From contig JAJFZO010000579.1 in assembly GCA_021397835.1 (NCBI GenBank), positions 1,255,001 to 1,319,000 on the forward strand: DNA of 64,000 nt, read 5' to 3'. Each line of letters opens with the position of its first letter. Position 1 is the first letter of the stretch. The notes below the pieces were generated by a model. That model was not told the origin of the DNA and made no database searches. It worked only from the letters and a program-made list of their open reading frames with translations. Both the position numbers and the translations under genes were made by a program. Shown one piece after another: positions 53,271 through 64,000 of the stretch. Origin of the DNA: Moringa oleifera. Taxonomy: Eukaryota > Streptophyta > Magnoliopsida > Brassicales > Moringaceae.

Positions 53271-56200
53271 CTTTAATTCATAATAATTTCATAAATATTA
53301 ATATAATACATTATAATTTTTTAATTTATTTTTCAAAACATCAACTCAATTTTAATTAAGTACATCTCATGTGGACAAAAAAAAAATGAGTTTTTAGTTT
53401 CTTCACCTTATTTAGAAACAAGTTTACTTATGATTTATTTTGATTAAATATTAATTAATTTTAATTACGAATAAATATTTTTTATTGATTGAAACTTGTG
53501 CCGAGTTTTGGACAAATATAACACCAGTTATCTTTTCACATATTCCTCATCACACAATTAAAGAATTCAAAAATTCATTTAAAATCTAAATTATTAGTAA
53601 GTCCGAGCGGAGATGCCAACTTAGGTAAAAGCTCATTGAAATATAGCATCATAATAGGCAGTTTTGAGGTATAAAATAAAGTGGGATTCGCTAAAGATAT
53701 TAATCGAGTAAAAATAAATTCATGTTTTTTTATAAGAAGAGATTACTTTATTATAATTATATGTTCAAAATAATTAATAAATAAATGAGAACTTGATACT
53801 CAAAATGCACTTATTAAATTAAAAAATTAAAGAAAAAAATGAGAATCCCACATCAAAAAAAGAAATGAACTTTTTAAAATATAAATAAACTTGAACAATC
53901 CAATTAATATAAGAAAAACTTAGCAACCACCAATTTCAAGTATCTATTGCCATCATTTCCCTCACATTCACAACCGACATAAAATTCAGCATCTATCTTC
54001 TGTCAACAAATCAAAAATTACATTATAAGTATTAAAAAATAAAATATCATATCTCAATTTAATCACTTATTTTAACTTAGCCTATTATAGAAAACTTTCA
54101 TTGTATTTATTAATACAATCCGAGTGTATTGATTCTTGTTTCTTCACCAATTGAGCTTCTTTGAAATCTAACAATCATATTCACTAAGTTAATTTATTAT
54201 ACATGTTTGATTTTATCAAAAATTTTAATTCATTATAATTTAATAAATATTAATCTAATAATTTGCTATTTAAAAAAAAATCAACTCAACTTAAATAAAG
54301 ACAATTTAAATTTATAAATAATTATTTTTCCCTATATCTTATTTAAAAAGCAAGTTTATTTACTAACTGGTGAAAGAGAAAAGTGCCCTAGTGAACTCGG
54401 TGGGATCACTTTTTTTAAAAAAAATTTTAAATCTCGTATACCCCAATTCAATACATTATTATTGTGATAAGCTTAGGAGGAAATTGAGGAAAGGGTTGTC
54501 CCAATCTTGTTGAAATAACACTTTGGAATTAGCAGCATTTAGGGACACTTGCTTGTAATGGTCAACATTTTGAGGAACACAACAAAAGGTATGCACCAAC
54601 CCCAAAAAAAGATCTATCATAAGTTGTAAACATCAAGAATAACATGATTACATTAATTTTTTATAAAATTAATTTATCACACTTTTATAATATATACCAA
54701 ATCTTACCCAAGAATTCAGGTAAAATATTTTTGGGAATTACATTTTTGTTATAGTTATTTCTTAAATTTAAATTAAATTTTAGTATTATTTTTTAAAAAA
54801 TTATTTAAATTAAAGATTTTGTGTAATGAGTTTTGATTTAAAATTTATTGTAGATGTAAAAAAATATATTATTACAAAAAGTTTTATTTTTAATATTAAA
54901 AATATTTTTATGATTATTTTAAATTTTTACAATATAAAATTTTTTAAAATATTTTTAATGCATAAATAATTTAATTTTTTTTATGTAAGTAACTTGAATA
55001 CGTCTTGTAAAAAGATAATTCAAATTAAAATTTATTGTATAAGTTTTTGATTTAAATTATTATTTTTTAAAAATATTTAAAAAATAATGATCAATTTGGA
55101 CAAAATCATATTTTATATGTAAAATTATCAACAAAAACTATACGGCATTGAAAAATGCAAATAACCCATAGTTTATTTTCATATTTACATTTTTGAAAAA
55201 ATATTTACATATAATATCAATAAAAAATTAAGATAATTTAAATAAATATAATTTATTTATTTATTCAATTTTCACGTATTAATATCTATCTAAATGATCA
55301 GTATAGATAATATCAAAAAAAAAAAATCTATACATACAAAACTTAACTTTATATTTATTATTATTTTTTCAAAGAGGGCGCAACTTTAATTTGAATTAGA
55401 AATACAATATAAGATACAAGAGAAACATAAATTATACAATTGGATCCATCTTTATAGAGTGACATTAATTTCCGGACACTTAAAAGAAAATTATGTACAT
55501 TATTTGTTGCATACTATCTTTCCTTTTTGATTAGAATGGACCATCCAATAACCTATACAGTGTTGTTAATATGTCTATTTATTTGACAAATTATCGAACA
55601 AATTATTCAATTCCACTGACTTATTTTAATATTTAAATTTATAATCATAATTTTTTTGAAAATAAAAATTGTAAAATATAAATATACAGCAAAGTTCATT
55701 AAAATAAATTAATGTGTAAGGCGTAAATTAAAGTGGAAATCCTTGGTAGGAAGAAGTGACATTATTAATTTAAAACTTATTTAAATCTTCATGCACATGA
55801 GAGATATATGAGCTTAAATTTCTTTTTTTTTTTTTCGTTTTACAAGTTGGATTTTTGGTTTAAAAATCTTAAAATTTCTCTCTGATTCATTTTTTAATAT
55901 CTATCAAAATATTTATTTTTTAGTTAATTTTCATGAAAAAGTAAACATATTATTAATTTAAATAAGAGTTAATTATATTATAAGAACTTAACTTTTACAT
56001 AAATTTTTAGATTAGAGGGAAAAACAAATTATATTTATTAAAAATTCATATTTTGATTTTTTTGATGTGAAAATTTTATTTAATTTTAATATTTATGTTT
56101 TGCATTGCATGAAATAATGATTCTATTATTATAGTAATCAATTATTAATTTTATTGTTTTATAAAATATGATTAAGTAAAAGACATGTCAAAAAAATGAT

Positions 56201-58020
56201 AAATCTTTTTTTAAGGTTAGTTATTTTGTTATATAGTTAATAGAAAATTTTAAATTTTTTAATTTTTAAATTCATTATATAAAAATTTATATTTTGTTCA
56301 TAATTTTAAATTAAAATTTACAAAAAATTATATTTATTTAAGATTTAAAAAATTTATATTTATTTAAAATTTCTGTTTTTATTAAATTTTCATGTAAGAT
56401 TTTCATTTACTACCGTCAAGATTTTTACATATATACATCATTTGCATATGATTTTTACTTGTACAATCACTTTAATACTTATTTAAATATTATATCATCA
56501 AATTTAATAACAATATATAAAATTTAAATATTTTTAAAAATAAAAAATAAAATTTTATTTTTATAATATTTAAAAGAATTTAAAAATAATTATACAATTA
56601 AAATTTATATATGCATCGCGTGTGTATTTAAAATTATTAATATTAATAAAAAATTTTAAACAAAACTTTTACATTAAAATTCTATAATAATAAATATATA
56701 TTTTTAAATTATAAATAAAATACATATAATTTTGATGTAATTAATATATATATATATAATTAAAAATATAATTATTATTTAATATATTAAAATAAAAAAT
56801 GTTAAAAATTAATAGAATTTATTAAACAAAGTTTTCACCATAAAAAGTACAGAAAAGAGTAAGTTTTTAATTAATATATTAATATAATTAATTTTTGAAA
56901 AACTATAGGTTAAAATATAAATTTTATAAAATAAAAGGTGCAGTTTTGAATTCTTTTGTGTAGCTAATTAATGCATAGTTTACCAACTTACCAGCTTTAT
57001 TAATTAATTATAAATATGGCAACACTGTAAGTGCAACAGTTACGGTGATTCTTGACCGTTGGATGTTGTCGATTTCGGACAAGGATAAAAACTCAAAGGA
57101 CTATGACTCCGCCAATAATTTAGTGCCCTTCTCTCTCTTAACACTTTGAGCTAATCATACTCAATAATCCCTTGCACTTTGTGGGTAAAATTACCATTAT
57201 ATCTTTGTTTACATTAACGTCCTTTTCAAGTTTTTTTTAAAAATAAATATTTTAGTATTATTTATTTAATTAATTAATTATTAAATAAAAGTTATATATA
57301 ACTTCATTACTTTTGTTATCAGATATATTTTAATATTTTAAAAATTATTTATTGAATCATAACTTATAATTTAAATTAAATAATTAAAAATATAAATTAT
57401 AAATTACATATAAAAAATGTTCAAATTATTATCATAAAAATCATAAGTGTATTGATACTAATATATACACATATATATATATTAAACTTACACAATAAAA
57501 AATTAAAAAATATTCAAAATAATGTGTGAGTAAAAATATTTAAAAATAAACTTAAAATGATATATCAAATTTATTTGATTTATTTCAAAAATATTTTAAT
57601 AATAAAAATTATAAATTTATTTATAGTTATTAAATTAAGATTAAGTGATTTAATTTTGTTATTTATTGGATATCAAAACTTGATTTGTTACACAAAATAT
57701 CAAAATTTTATTATTTAGTATATGGAATATAATTTATTATTTTAAATGATCTTTATCCTTCATTATTAGAGATTGATTTGAAAAACTAAAGTATGTTTAA
57801 TTGTTAATTATATAAAAATTAATTGAAAAATGGATGGGGCCCACGGTTCATCCAATCATGATCGGGAAATGGCTTTTCCTTGAAACCAAACAGAGATGAG
57901 AATATAAAATGATAGCAACCCACTATGCACCATCATGACTATTACGTTACTTTCTCCCAAAAAAAAAAAAAAAAGGCATCTCTGTAAATTTTTTAAATCC
58001 CAAGCCCATTTGGTCACCAC
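53270..58020. other. AT-rich intergenic stretch
   Basis: Mostly A/T with repeat-family modules at about 54750-55080, 56220-56380 and 57540-57700. Short islands lie at about 53590-53700, 54370-54620 and 57030-57190. A (TA)n tract lies near 56740. No gene is supported. Confidence 0.45.
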
Positions 58021-58027
58021 CTCATAT

Positions 58028-58034
58028 TATAAAT
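58028..58034 (+). promoter_or_regulatory. Probable TATA box of the DeSI-like gene
   Basis: TATAAAT occurs 371 bases upstream of the start codon in a region that shifts to gene-like composition. A (CT)n run typical of plant leaders follows at about 58115-58135. This implies a leader of ~340 bases. Confidence 0.4.
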
Positions 58035-58404
58035 CGACCACTCTAAATTAAAAAAATCCGGTGCCGCACTACCTGCCGCCGGTGGTACCCATTATCAGAA
58101 GATTCTCATTCTCTTCTCCTTCTCTCTCTCTCTATCTGTCTTTTTGTTTTTCTTTTTTATAATCAGATTTCCAAAATTTAAGCTCGGGGAAAATAACTAT
58201 TAGCAGGTTATTTAAAATTGTAATAAAACTCGAGAATTTGAATTCGGTGATGTCGCGATCTGGTGGGAGCAGTGACTGAGAGAAATTTGATGCAGCGAGT
58301 TGAAAACGACGCGACTGCTATCAAATCATATGATAACATATTCATATCATAGCATAAACTTTATCAAACTTCGATAAAAAAGAAGAAGAAATTTAAAGGA
58401 AATA

Positions 58405-60014
58405 ATGCTGTGTAGAAAAGGTTCGAGCTCCGACGACAAGGGATCGGTGCCGGTGTACCTTAACGTGTACGATCTGACACCCATTAATGGCTACGCCTAC
58501 TGGCTTGGACTCGGTGTCTATCACTCTGGCGTTCAAGGTTAGTAATCAGTGCTACTAGTGGGATTCTTTTAACTGCTACCAACATTACATTTTGCCTGCT
58601 GGGTTTCGTTTAGTTTTGGGTCTGTGTTTCTTCTATCTGCGTTCTGCGCATTGCGGTTTAGATCTGTATCTGGGTTTGTTTCAGTGGCTTTTTAGCTAAG
58701 TTGGGTTTGCTTCAATCCCTTTTTTGCTTAGTTGGATTTGCTTCAGTGATGCAGATGCACTTCGGAGTAGTAAGCTGTGAAGAAAAAAGTTATTTGGATC
58801 CTTGTTGTATATGTTTCTCCTGATTTAAGTAAATTTCAAGTGCCTAGATTTTCAGATTTAGACACATAGGATGCGCATATCGTTTCTCTGTTTCGTTGGT
58901 CAGAAAGTTCAAAAAATGCAGAAAAGGCAAAATGATTTGGAGTTCTGTGAGAGGAGGGATGATTTTGGAATGCTGCAATTATAGGCAATTTGTGACCAGA
59001 ATCAAAGGTGGATTGATAATGATTTAGTTTCTTTTGTCAACTCAAAGAGAGTTTTCTCTTGGACGAGATTCATGTTCCGTATTTGAAAATTTTCAATTTT
59101 GTCTGAGACCTATTACATCCCACAATGTGTCTTAAGGTGATAAAGACAGTTCTGAATCTGCTCACTCTGTTTCTATTTTGTCTATTAAATGAATTTAATG
59201 CAGTTCACGGTGTTGAGTATGCTTTTGGAGCTCACGAGTATCCAACAACAGGAATTTTCGAGGGAGAACCAAAGCAATGCGATGGATTCACATTTAGAAA
59301 GACAATTTTGATCGGCAAAACAGATATGGGGCCTGCACAGGTAAGAGCTGTAATGGAGGAGCTGGCAGAGCATTACAAAGGAAATGCTTATAATTTGATC
59401 ACAAAAAACTGCAACCATTTCTGCAACGATGCATGTATCAAATTGACTGGAAATCCAATCCCCAGTTGGGTTAATCGGCTCGCAAGAATCGGTAAGTCAC
59501 ATTCTTCATTTACTGGTTCATGAGCCCTTTAGTTTGGTTTAGCTCTCATGAGATTATGAGGAAACTGTTGAATTTAGTTTGAATTAGTCATATGGGTAGT
59601 CTTAGATGAAGCTTTAGTCTTGCTTAATATTCATTTAAGAACTCGGTTTCATTGAGGATCTTTCTTGGTTGGATTTCAAGTCCAATTCATCTGGTTTGAT
59701 AAGAGAGTTATTGAGTTTCTGCAATCTGATAACACAATTATGGTTCTGATTTGAAACTCTTTGTAGGTTTTTTCTGCAACTGTGTTCTGCCAGTAACTTT
59801 GAATGCAACTAAAGTTGGGCATCATAGAATTGAAGATAAACCTTTTGATGCGGAAAAGAAGAAATTGACAAGCGGGTCGAATAGATTCACCCCTTCTAAT
59901 TCATCTTCGTCCTCCTCTTCTTCTCCTTCTGGTGCTCCAATTCGCGGTAGAAGCAGAAGTAGACGTGCCCTTCCCCCATCTTCACCTTTGATTGTTGGTT
60001 CTTCATCATCTTGA
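58405..60014 (+). CDS. DeSI-like PPPDE-fold deubiquitinase/deSUMOylase, 3 exons
   Basis: A papain-like thiol isopeptidase of the PPPDE (DeSI) family, which removes ubiquitin or SUMO-type modifiers. Exons 58405-58537, 59204-59491 and 59767-60014 join in frame to 222 residues. The PPPDE domain begins VPVYLNVYDLTP (~16-27) and includes GYAYWLGLGVYHSGV. The catalytic His46 lies in VHGVEYAFGAHEY, and the catalytic Cys114 in NLITKNCNHFC. The fold ends NPIPSWVNRLARIG. Exon 3 adds a cysteine-containing FFCNCVLP segment and a Ser/Arg/Pro-rich low-complexity tail ending in Ser residues. Length and order match the At4g17486-like plant group. Both catalytic residues are present, so activity is plausible. 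Substrates and location are unknown. Introns are GT-AG. Confidence 0.93.
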
Positions 60015-60205
60015 TATAATTTAAATGAACCATAGTTTTTCAATTAAAATCGATTTGATCCCATTAAAAGAAAATGTTCCACCTGCTCATTCCCTCTTTC
60101 AATTCTTATCCTGTGATTTCATGATGCTAACAATTTGTTGAGATATCTTGCAGGCATGCAGCACATATACATGTAAATGTCTATGCTTTCATTTTGGGGG
60201 ATCAA

Positions 60206-60259
<54 letters not shown>

Positions 60260-60950
60260 GTCCCTCTGCAAATTATCACCGAAAAGTTGATAACGTCTTG
60301 TTTGATTTCCTTGTAGCTTAGCAGATTAGTATTGTTGCCATTGCAAGTTTGTATTGCCTCCATTAATCTCTTATTTTGAATTCTAAAGGTTTAAGTATCA
60401 ATTTATAGGTTTAAAGTATCAATCTGTAAGTCAGAACCCGAAACAAGAGGTTTAGGTGCTGGGTCTTGAATTTTTCGGTGATCAATTGATCTGTAATAAT
60501 GAAAAGTTGAATAAATATCAAAACAATCTCAATCAAACTACCATTGTATTCCATAAAAAGTACAACATGACATGGGTGTTAAAAAAGGCAAGAAAATGGT
60601 AATAATCTTACAACTTTTTAGAAACTATGTAACTGGAAATAGATGAAAATGACAGGCATTACTTTCAAGGAAAAGTTTGATACATAGAAAATAAAGGGTT
60701 CAGTTCCATGTTAAAGGGGTTTCTCTATATTAAAGGGCTGGGAAACATGTGGGGTTGTCTACCGGTGATCTTTATGAGTAGTCAAATATCAAAGTATTTT
60801 AAGGTCATAGTTTAATGGCATAAAGAGAGGAAATCTTGTCAATTTTCCATCAACACTTGTCCCTTTTTGATATGTTTGCACTTTGCTTTCCTTTGGATAC
60901 TCTTGCCTTTGCACAGTGATGCTTCACTTTGGTAATCATAACTTTGCCCA
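60015..60950. other. 3' flank of the DeSI-like gene
   Basis: Probable 3' untranslated region and intergenic sequence with a long (CT)n run. No gene is supported. Confidence 0.45.
60210..60256. repeat. (CT)n microsatellite
   Basis: About 23 uninterrupted CT dinucleotides, just downstream of the DeSI-like coding region. Confidence 0.95.
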
Positions 60951-62000
60951 AATATTTATTTTCTTTTTTAAAAAATAAAAATATTTTCAATAAAAATAAT
61001 ATAAAATTTTAAATATATTTCATGTTATTCAATTAATTTTAATGTTTTAAAAAAATATAAATCAAATTCTCATTTATCATATTGCATGAAATTAAATTTT
61101 GATTTAAATAAATTTAACCATTTTAAGATTATTTTTATTAAAATATTTAAAAACGACTTAAATAAATTTTATACTTAATTTTAAATTTATTCTTGAAATT
61201 ATAAAAATTTTTTATTCAAATTTTTTTAATAATTTTTAAAATTCTTATATTAAAATTTTTAAAACAATTTTTAATTTTTAAATTTTATCATGATGGTAAT
61301 TTAAATATTTTTTATGTATTTTAAAAAAAATTTAAATCAAAATTCATTTGATAAGATTGTCTATTTGAAAAATTCTCAATTTTTAAAATTTTTAATAAAA
61401 TTTAATTTTGATTCAAATTGATAATTTAAAATTTAATTTATTATTTTTTAAATATTAAAATTTATTTTGTGATATAAAATATAATTCAAAATTTTATAAC
61501 TTTTATACAAATATTTTAATGCAAAGATATACATGTGATAGTTTAATTTGTTTTAATTCATATTATGTTCAATTTTTTTTTTAAAATAAAATTATTTAAA
61601 TTTATAATTTTATATGATAAATTTTAGATTTTAAATTTTACAAAAATATTCAAATCACTATCATACAAAATTTTAAAAAATTTTAAAAATTAAAAATATA
61701 TAACATAAATACCATTTAAAACTTTGAATATTGCTCTCATTCTTCAATCAAATTTCGACTTTCAACATGTCTTCAAAGAGACTTAATTTATCAAATTTGA
61801 TCAAATTATATCTTATAAAAAATTTAAAAATTAATGTTATGAATTAAAAAAATCCAATTTAGATCAAATTTAAAAAATAAATATGCAACTAATTCAATTA
61901 ATATATCATAATTCAAATAAAAAACAAATATAATTCAAAGTATTTTTTGTTTAGCCTTATAATTAATTACATCTAAAACAAGAAATATGTTATGATAAAA
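60950..62000. repeat. AT-rich block with dispersed-repeat copies
   Basis: Family modules run at about 61030-61480 in one orientation and at about 61640-61930 partly in the other. No gene is supported. Confidence 0.5.
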
Positions 62001-62818
62001 AGTGTTCAAAAATTAATCACAATAAAGCTTGTAAGAAAAAGTTTTTTTTTTTGGCCGAAAAAGAATGTGATCATAAGCTTTGACTTCAAACAATTTAAAA
62101 TGCTTTATACTTTTACCTAATAGCCTACCAGTCTCTTACTTACTCTCTGCCTACATTAGTAGGATGCATCAGCACATATTCATATTTAATTGGATAACTT
62201 AGAAGAAAGCATTTGACATTCCATAACAAATAAAAACTAGAGAAGAGCATTCGATCATTATAGCTGGTTGATAAAGTAAATGCCAAAATATGCTCCATTT
62301 CCATGATGATTATCATATAATTAAAAACACAAAAGGTGAAACCGAAAAGCAAAGCAAAACATAATCAAACAGACAAGATGATAACCTCTACAAACAATGG
62401 CTACCTGATTTACTATAAATACAAAAGATACAAAAGCAGCACAATTCAAACTATTGTTCCAAGATCAACTTGAAATCACCAAATATAACAACAAACAAAT
62501 ATATTGAGACTGTCTTGATCACCTCCATTGTCCAGAAAAGAGAGTACCTTGTTCATTGTGACTGTTGAACAAGGTCCTGTGTTTGAATTGTAATTTGGAG
62601 GAGAGAAAAATAGGCTTCTGGGTGTAAAGTTTAATTTGTGCACTTTCAACAATCCTGTAAACAGATCAGTGACAATGATTTTGTTTAACCAATAAGCCTC
62701 ATTGAAATTGTAAAACAAGTAAGTTTTTTGTAAGAGAGAAAAAATTAAAGCAAGAATACCTACTTATGTAAAGGTGGCAGTTTACAGCTGACAATCAAGT
62801 TGATTGCAGAGAAAGCTT
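62000..62818 (-). other. Probable 3' untranslated region of the DCN1-like gene and intergenic sequence
   Basis: No coding signal in phase with the exon at 62914-62819. An open frame at 62476-62718 resembles nothing known. Confidence 0.35.
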
Positions 62819-62914
62819 TTAACTCTGTTTTTCCCTCATCCATTCTACAAAATTGTCCAGGATCAACGGCCAAGCAAGCTCTGGATCATAATTGCTAAAG
62901 TCTGGGAAACTTAT
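62819..62914 (-). CDS. Last coding exon of a DCN1-like (cullin neddylation) protein; gene runs off right edge
   Basis: The minus strand has a TTGACAG acceptor at 62915-62916 and then 31 codons reading [20 protein letters not shown] with a carboxyl WMREKQS before TAA. The pattern YD....AWP..LD.FVEW is the end of the cullin-binding (PONY) domain of DCN1-like proteins, which act as NEDD8-ligase co-factors for cullins. The closest plant group I recall is AAR3-like, but this is from memory of the motif only. Upstream exons were not recognised before the window edge. The 3' untranslated region to the left may itself be spliced. Confidence 0.55.
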   Translation of the reverse strand: MSFPDFSNYDPELAWPLILDNFVEWMREKQS

Positions 62915-64000
62915 CTGTCAAGAGATTGAACTCTGTCAGCACAAGCTTATATTTGTTCAAACATTGATTAACAACAAACCTAGAACTTTGGTTATTGCAA
63001 ACCAAGTGCAAATAAGCCAGTAACACCAGCATGCAATAGATTTGTAGACTTAAGGCAGAAATAATTCACGGTCATATCTCTTGGTTGCATAATTCATAAT
63101 TTAATGGCGGTGAACACAAATGTTAGCAAAACTCAGCAGAGGCTGGACAGCCATTCCATGTCTACAAGAAACTAAACATTGAACATAACACCAGTAACAT
63201 TACCTAATGACAAGTGCTACGGTAGTAATAGATCGACCACTTTAGTCACAACCTATGGCGGACCCATTCTACAGGAAGTTAACTACCTATGAAAAGAAGT
63301 GGCAAGCTTACTGCAAGTTGCATAATTCAACTGTCATCAATATCTACAGACAAGTCGTTTAATATCATATTTTCAGTTTCAAATTAACCAGGAAACACAT
63401 TATATTTTTGAAAAGCCAAACTCCATATCAGACAACTTTCTTGTGTTAAGACTTCTCCATCTACATGCATATCTGCAATAATAGATGCTTTGGGCAGTTC
63501 TGATGTCAACTCTCACAGGGTTGTGGATGTATAGACGTTAGATCGGATCTTACTCCAACAGAGAAATGCCACATGTCAGGGTCTTGATGAATCCACAGAG
63601 GTTACAGATGACTAACCTCAACATCCAAGGATCTTTCTAATCTGCCGAGTCCACCTCATAGACTTTCAGAGAGGACTCTTCCACTAATCAGGATCTTTGT
63701 ACTAGTCAATTGAGTTCATAGTCAGCATCCGAAAGGCGTCATCCCTGCCTCTCTTTTATTTTGCTTTCTAGCTACTAAAAGCCCTACTCAAAGTTCAGAG
63801 TGAAAATAATGCTCGAGAAGAGTCGCAATTAACTGACAGATGGGTGGAGGGTCATGGGACATCCAGCATCATGAGTTCCCTAAATTTTTGCTATAATCAA
63901 AGCAGATTTCCCAAGCTCTACAGGCTCCTAGGCTCTCTAGGACCAAACAGAGTTGATGTAGCATAACTGAGAAAACCATGTAAAAAGTTACAAATTTGGG
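62915..64000 (-). other. Probable intron of the DCN1-like gene
   Basis: More than 1 kb of normal-composition sequence upstream of the terminal exon, with no further exon recognised. A stretch at about 63470-63900 has higher G+C and short repeated-looking phrases, and may be an old transposon fragment, but no terminal repeats were found. Confidence 0.35.

Overview
The window looks like nuclear DNA of a eudicot plant. The genes have GT-AG introns, the intergenic DNA is extremely AT-rich, and every recognisable protein has a land-plant counterpart. The protein flavour is compatible with Malpighiales (Euphorbiaceae- or poplar-like), but this is an impression and not a measurement. There are no operons, CRISPR arrays or bacterial features.

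Layout, left to right. 1-2.9 kb: last exon of a NIP-type aquaporin (+) and a small intronless membrane-protein gene of the DUF2279/YfiM type (-). 4.7-7.8 kb: a ten-exon subtilisin-like protease gene (-), which I reassembled to 782 codons. It is followed at 7.7-9.6 kb by a recent partial duplication of its own promoter and first exon. 10.1-14.2 kb: a five-exon ribosomal protein L7-like gene (-) with a probable spliced 5' leader. 15.4-18.0 kb: a scrambled, broken endogenous pararetrovirus (caulimovirid) relic lying between two ~410-bp direct copies of an AT-rich repeat. 19.0-24.8 kb: a five-exon Golgi SNARE gene GOS11 (+), with a probable MITE in its third intron. 24.8-36.7 kb: a gene-poor AT-rich stretch. 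36.7-37.5 kb: an intronless C2H2 zinc-finger repressor gene (+). 41.7 kb: a tRNA-type SINE with target-site duplication. 43.0-45.1 kb: a mitochondrial p32/MAM33-family gene (-). 46.1-49.7 kb: an unrecognised, probably mitochondrial coiled-coil protein gene (-). 49.9-58 kb: AT-rich desert. 58.4-60.0 kb: a DeSI/PPPDE isopeptidase gene (+). 62.8-62.9 kb: the last coding exon of a probable DCN1-like gene (-) that runs off the right edge.

The genes are ordinary, independent plant housekeeping or regulatory loci and do not form a pathway cluster. The unusual content is in the non-genic fraction. One AT-rich dispersed repeat family recurs in both orientations across most intergenic gaps. The pararetroviral mosaic contains sense and antisense pieces. 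The protease promoter/exon-1 duplication has lost its TATA box in the extra copy. Exon boundaries were derived by hand from reading frame, splice sites and family knowledge; no alignment or transcript data were available.
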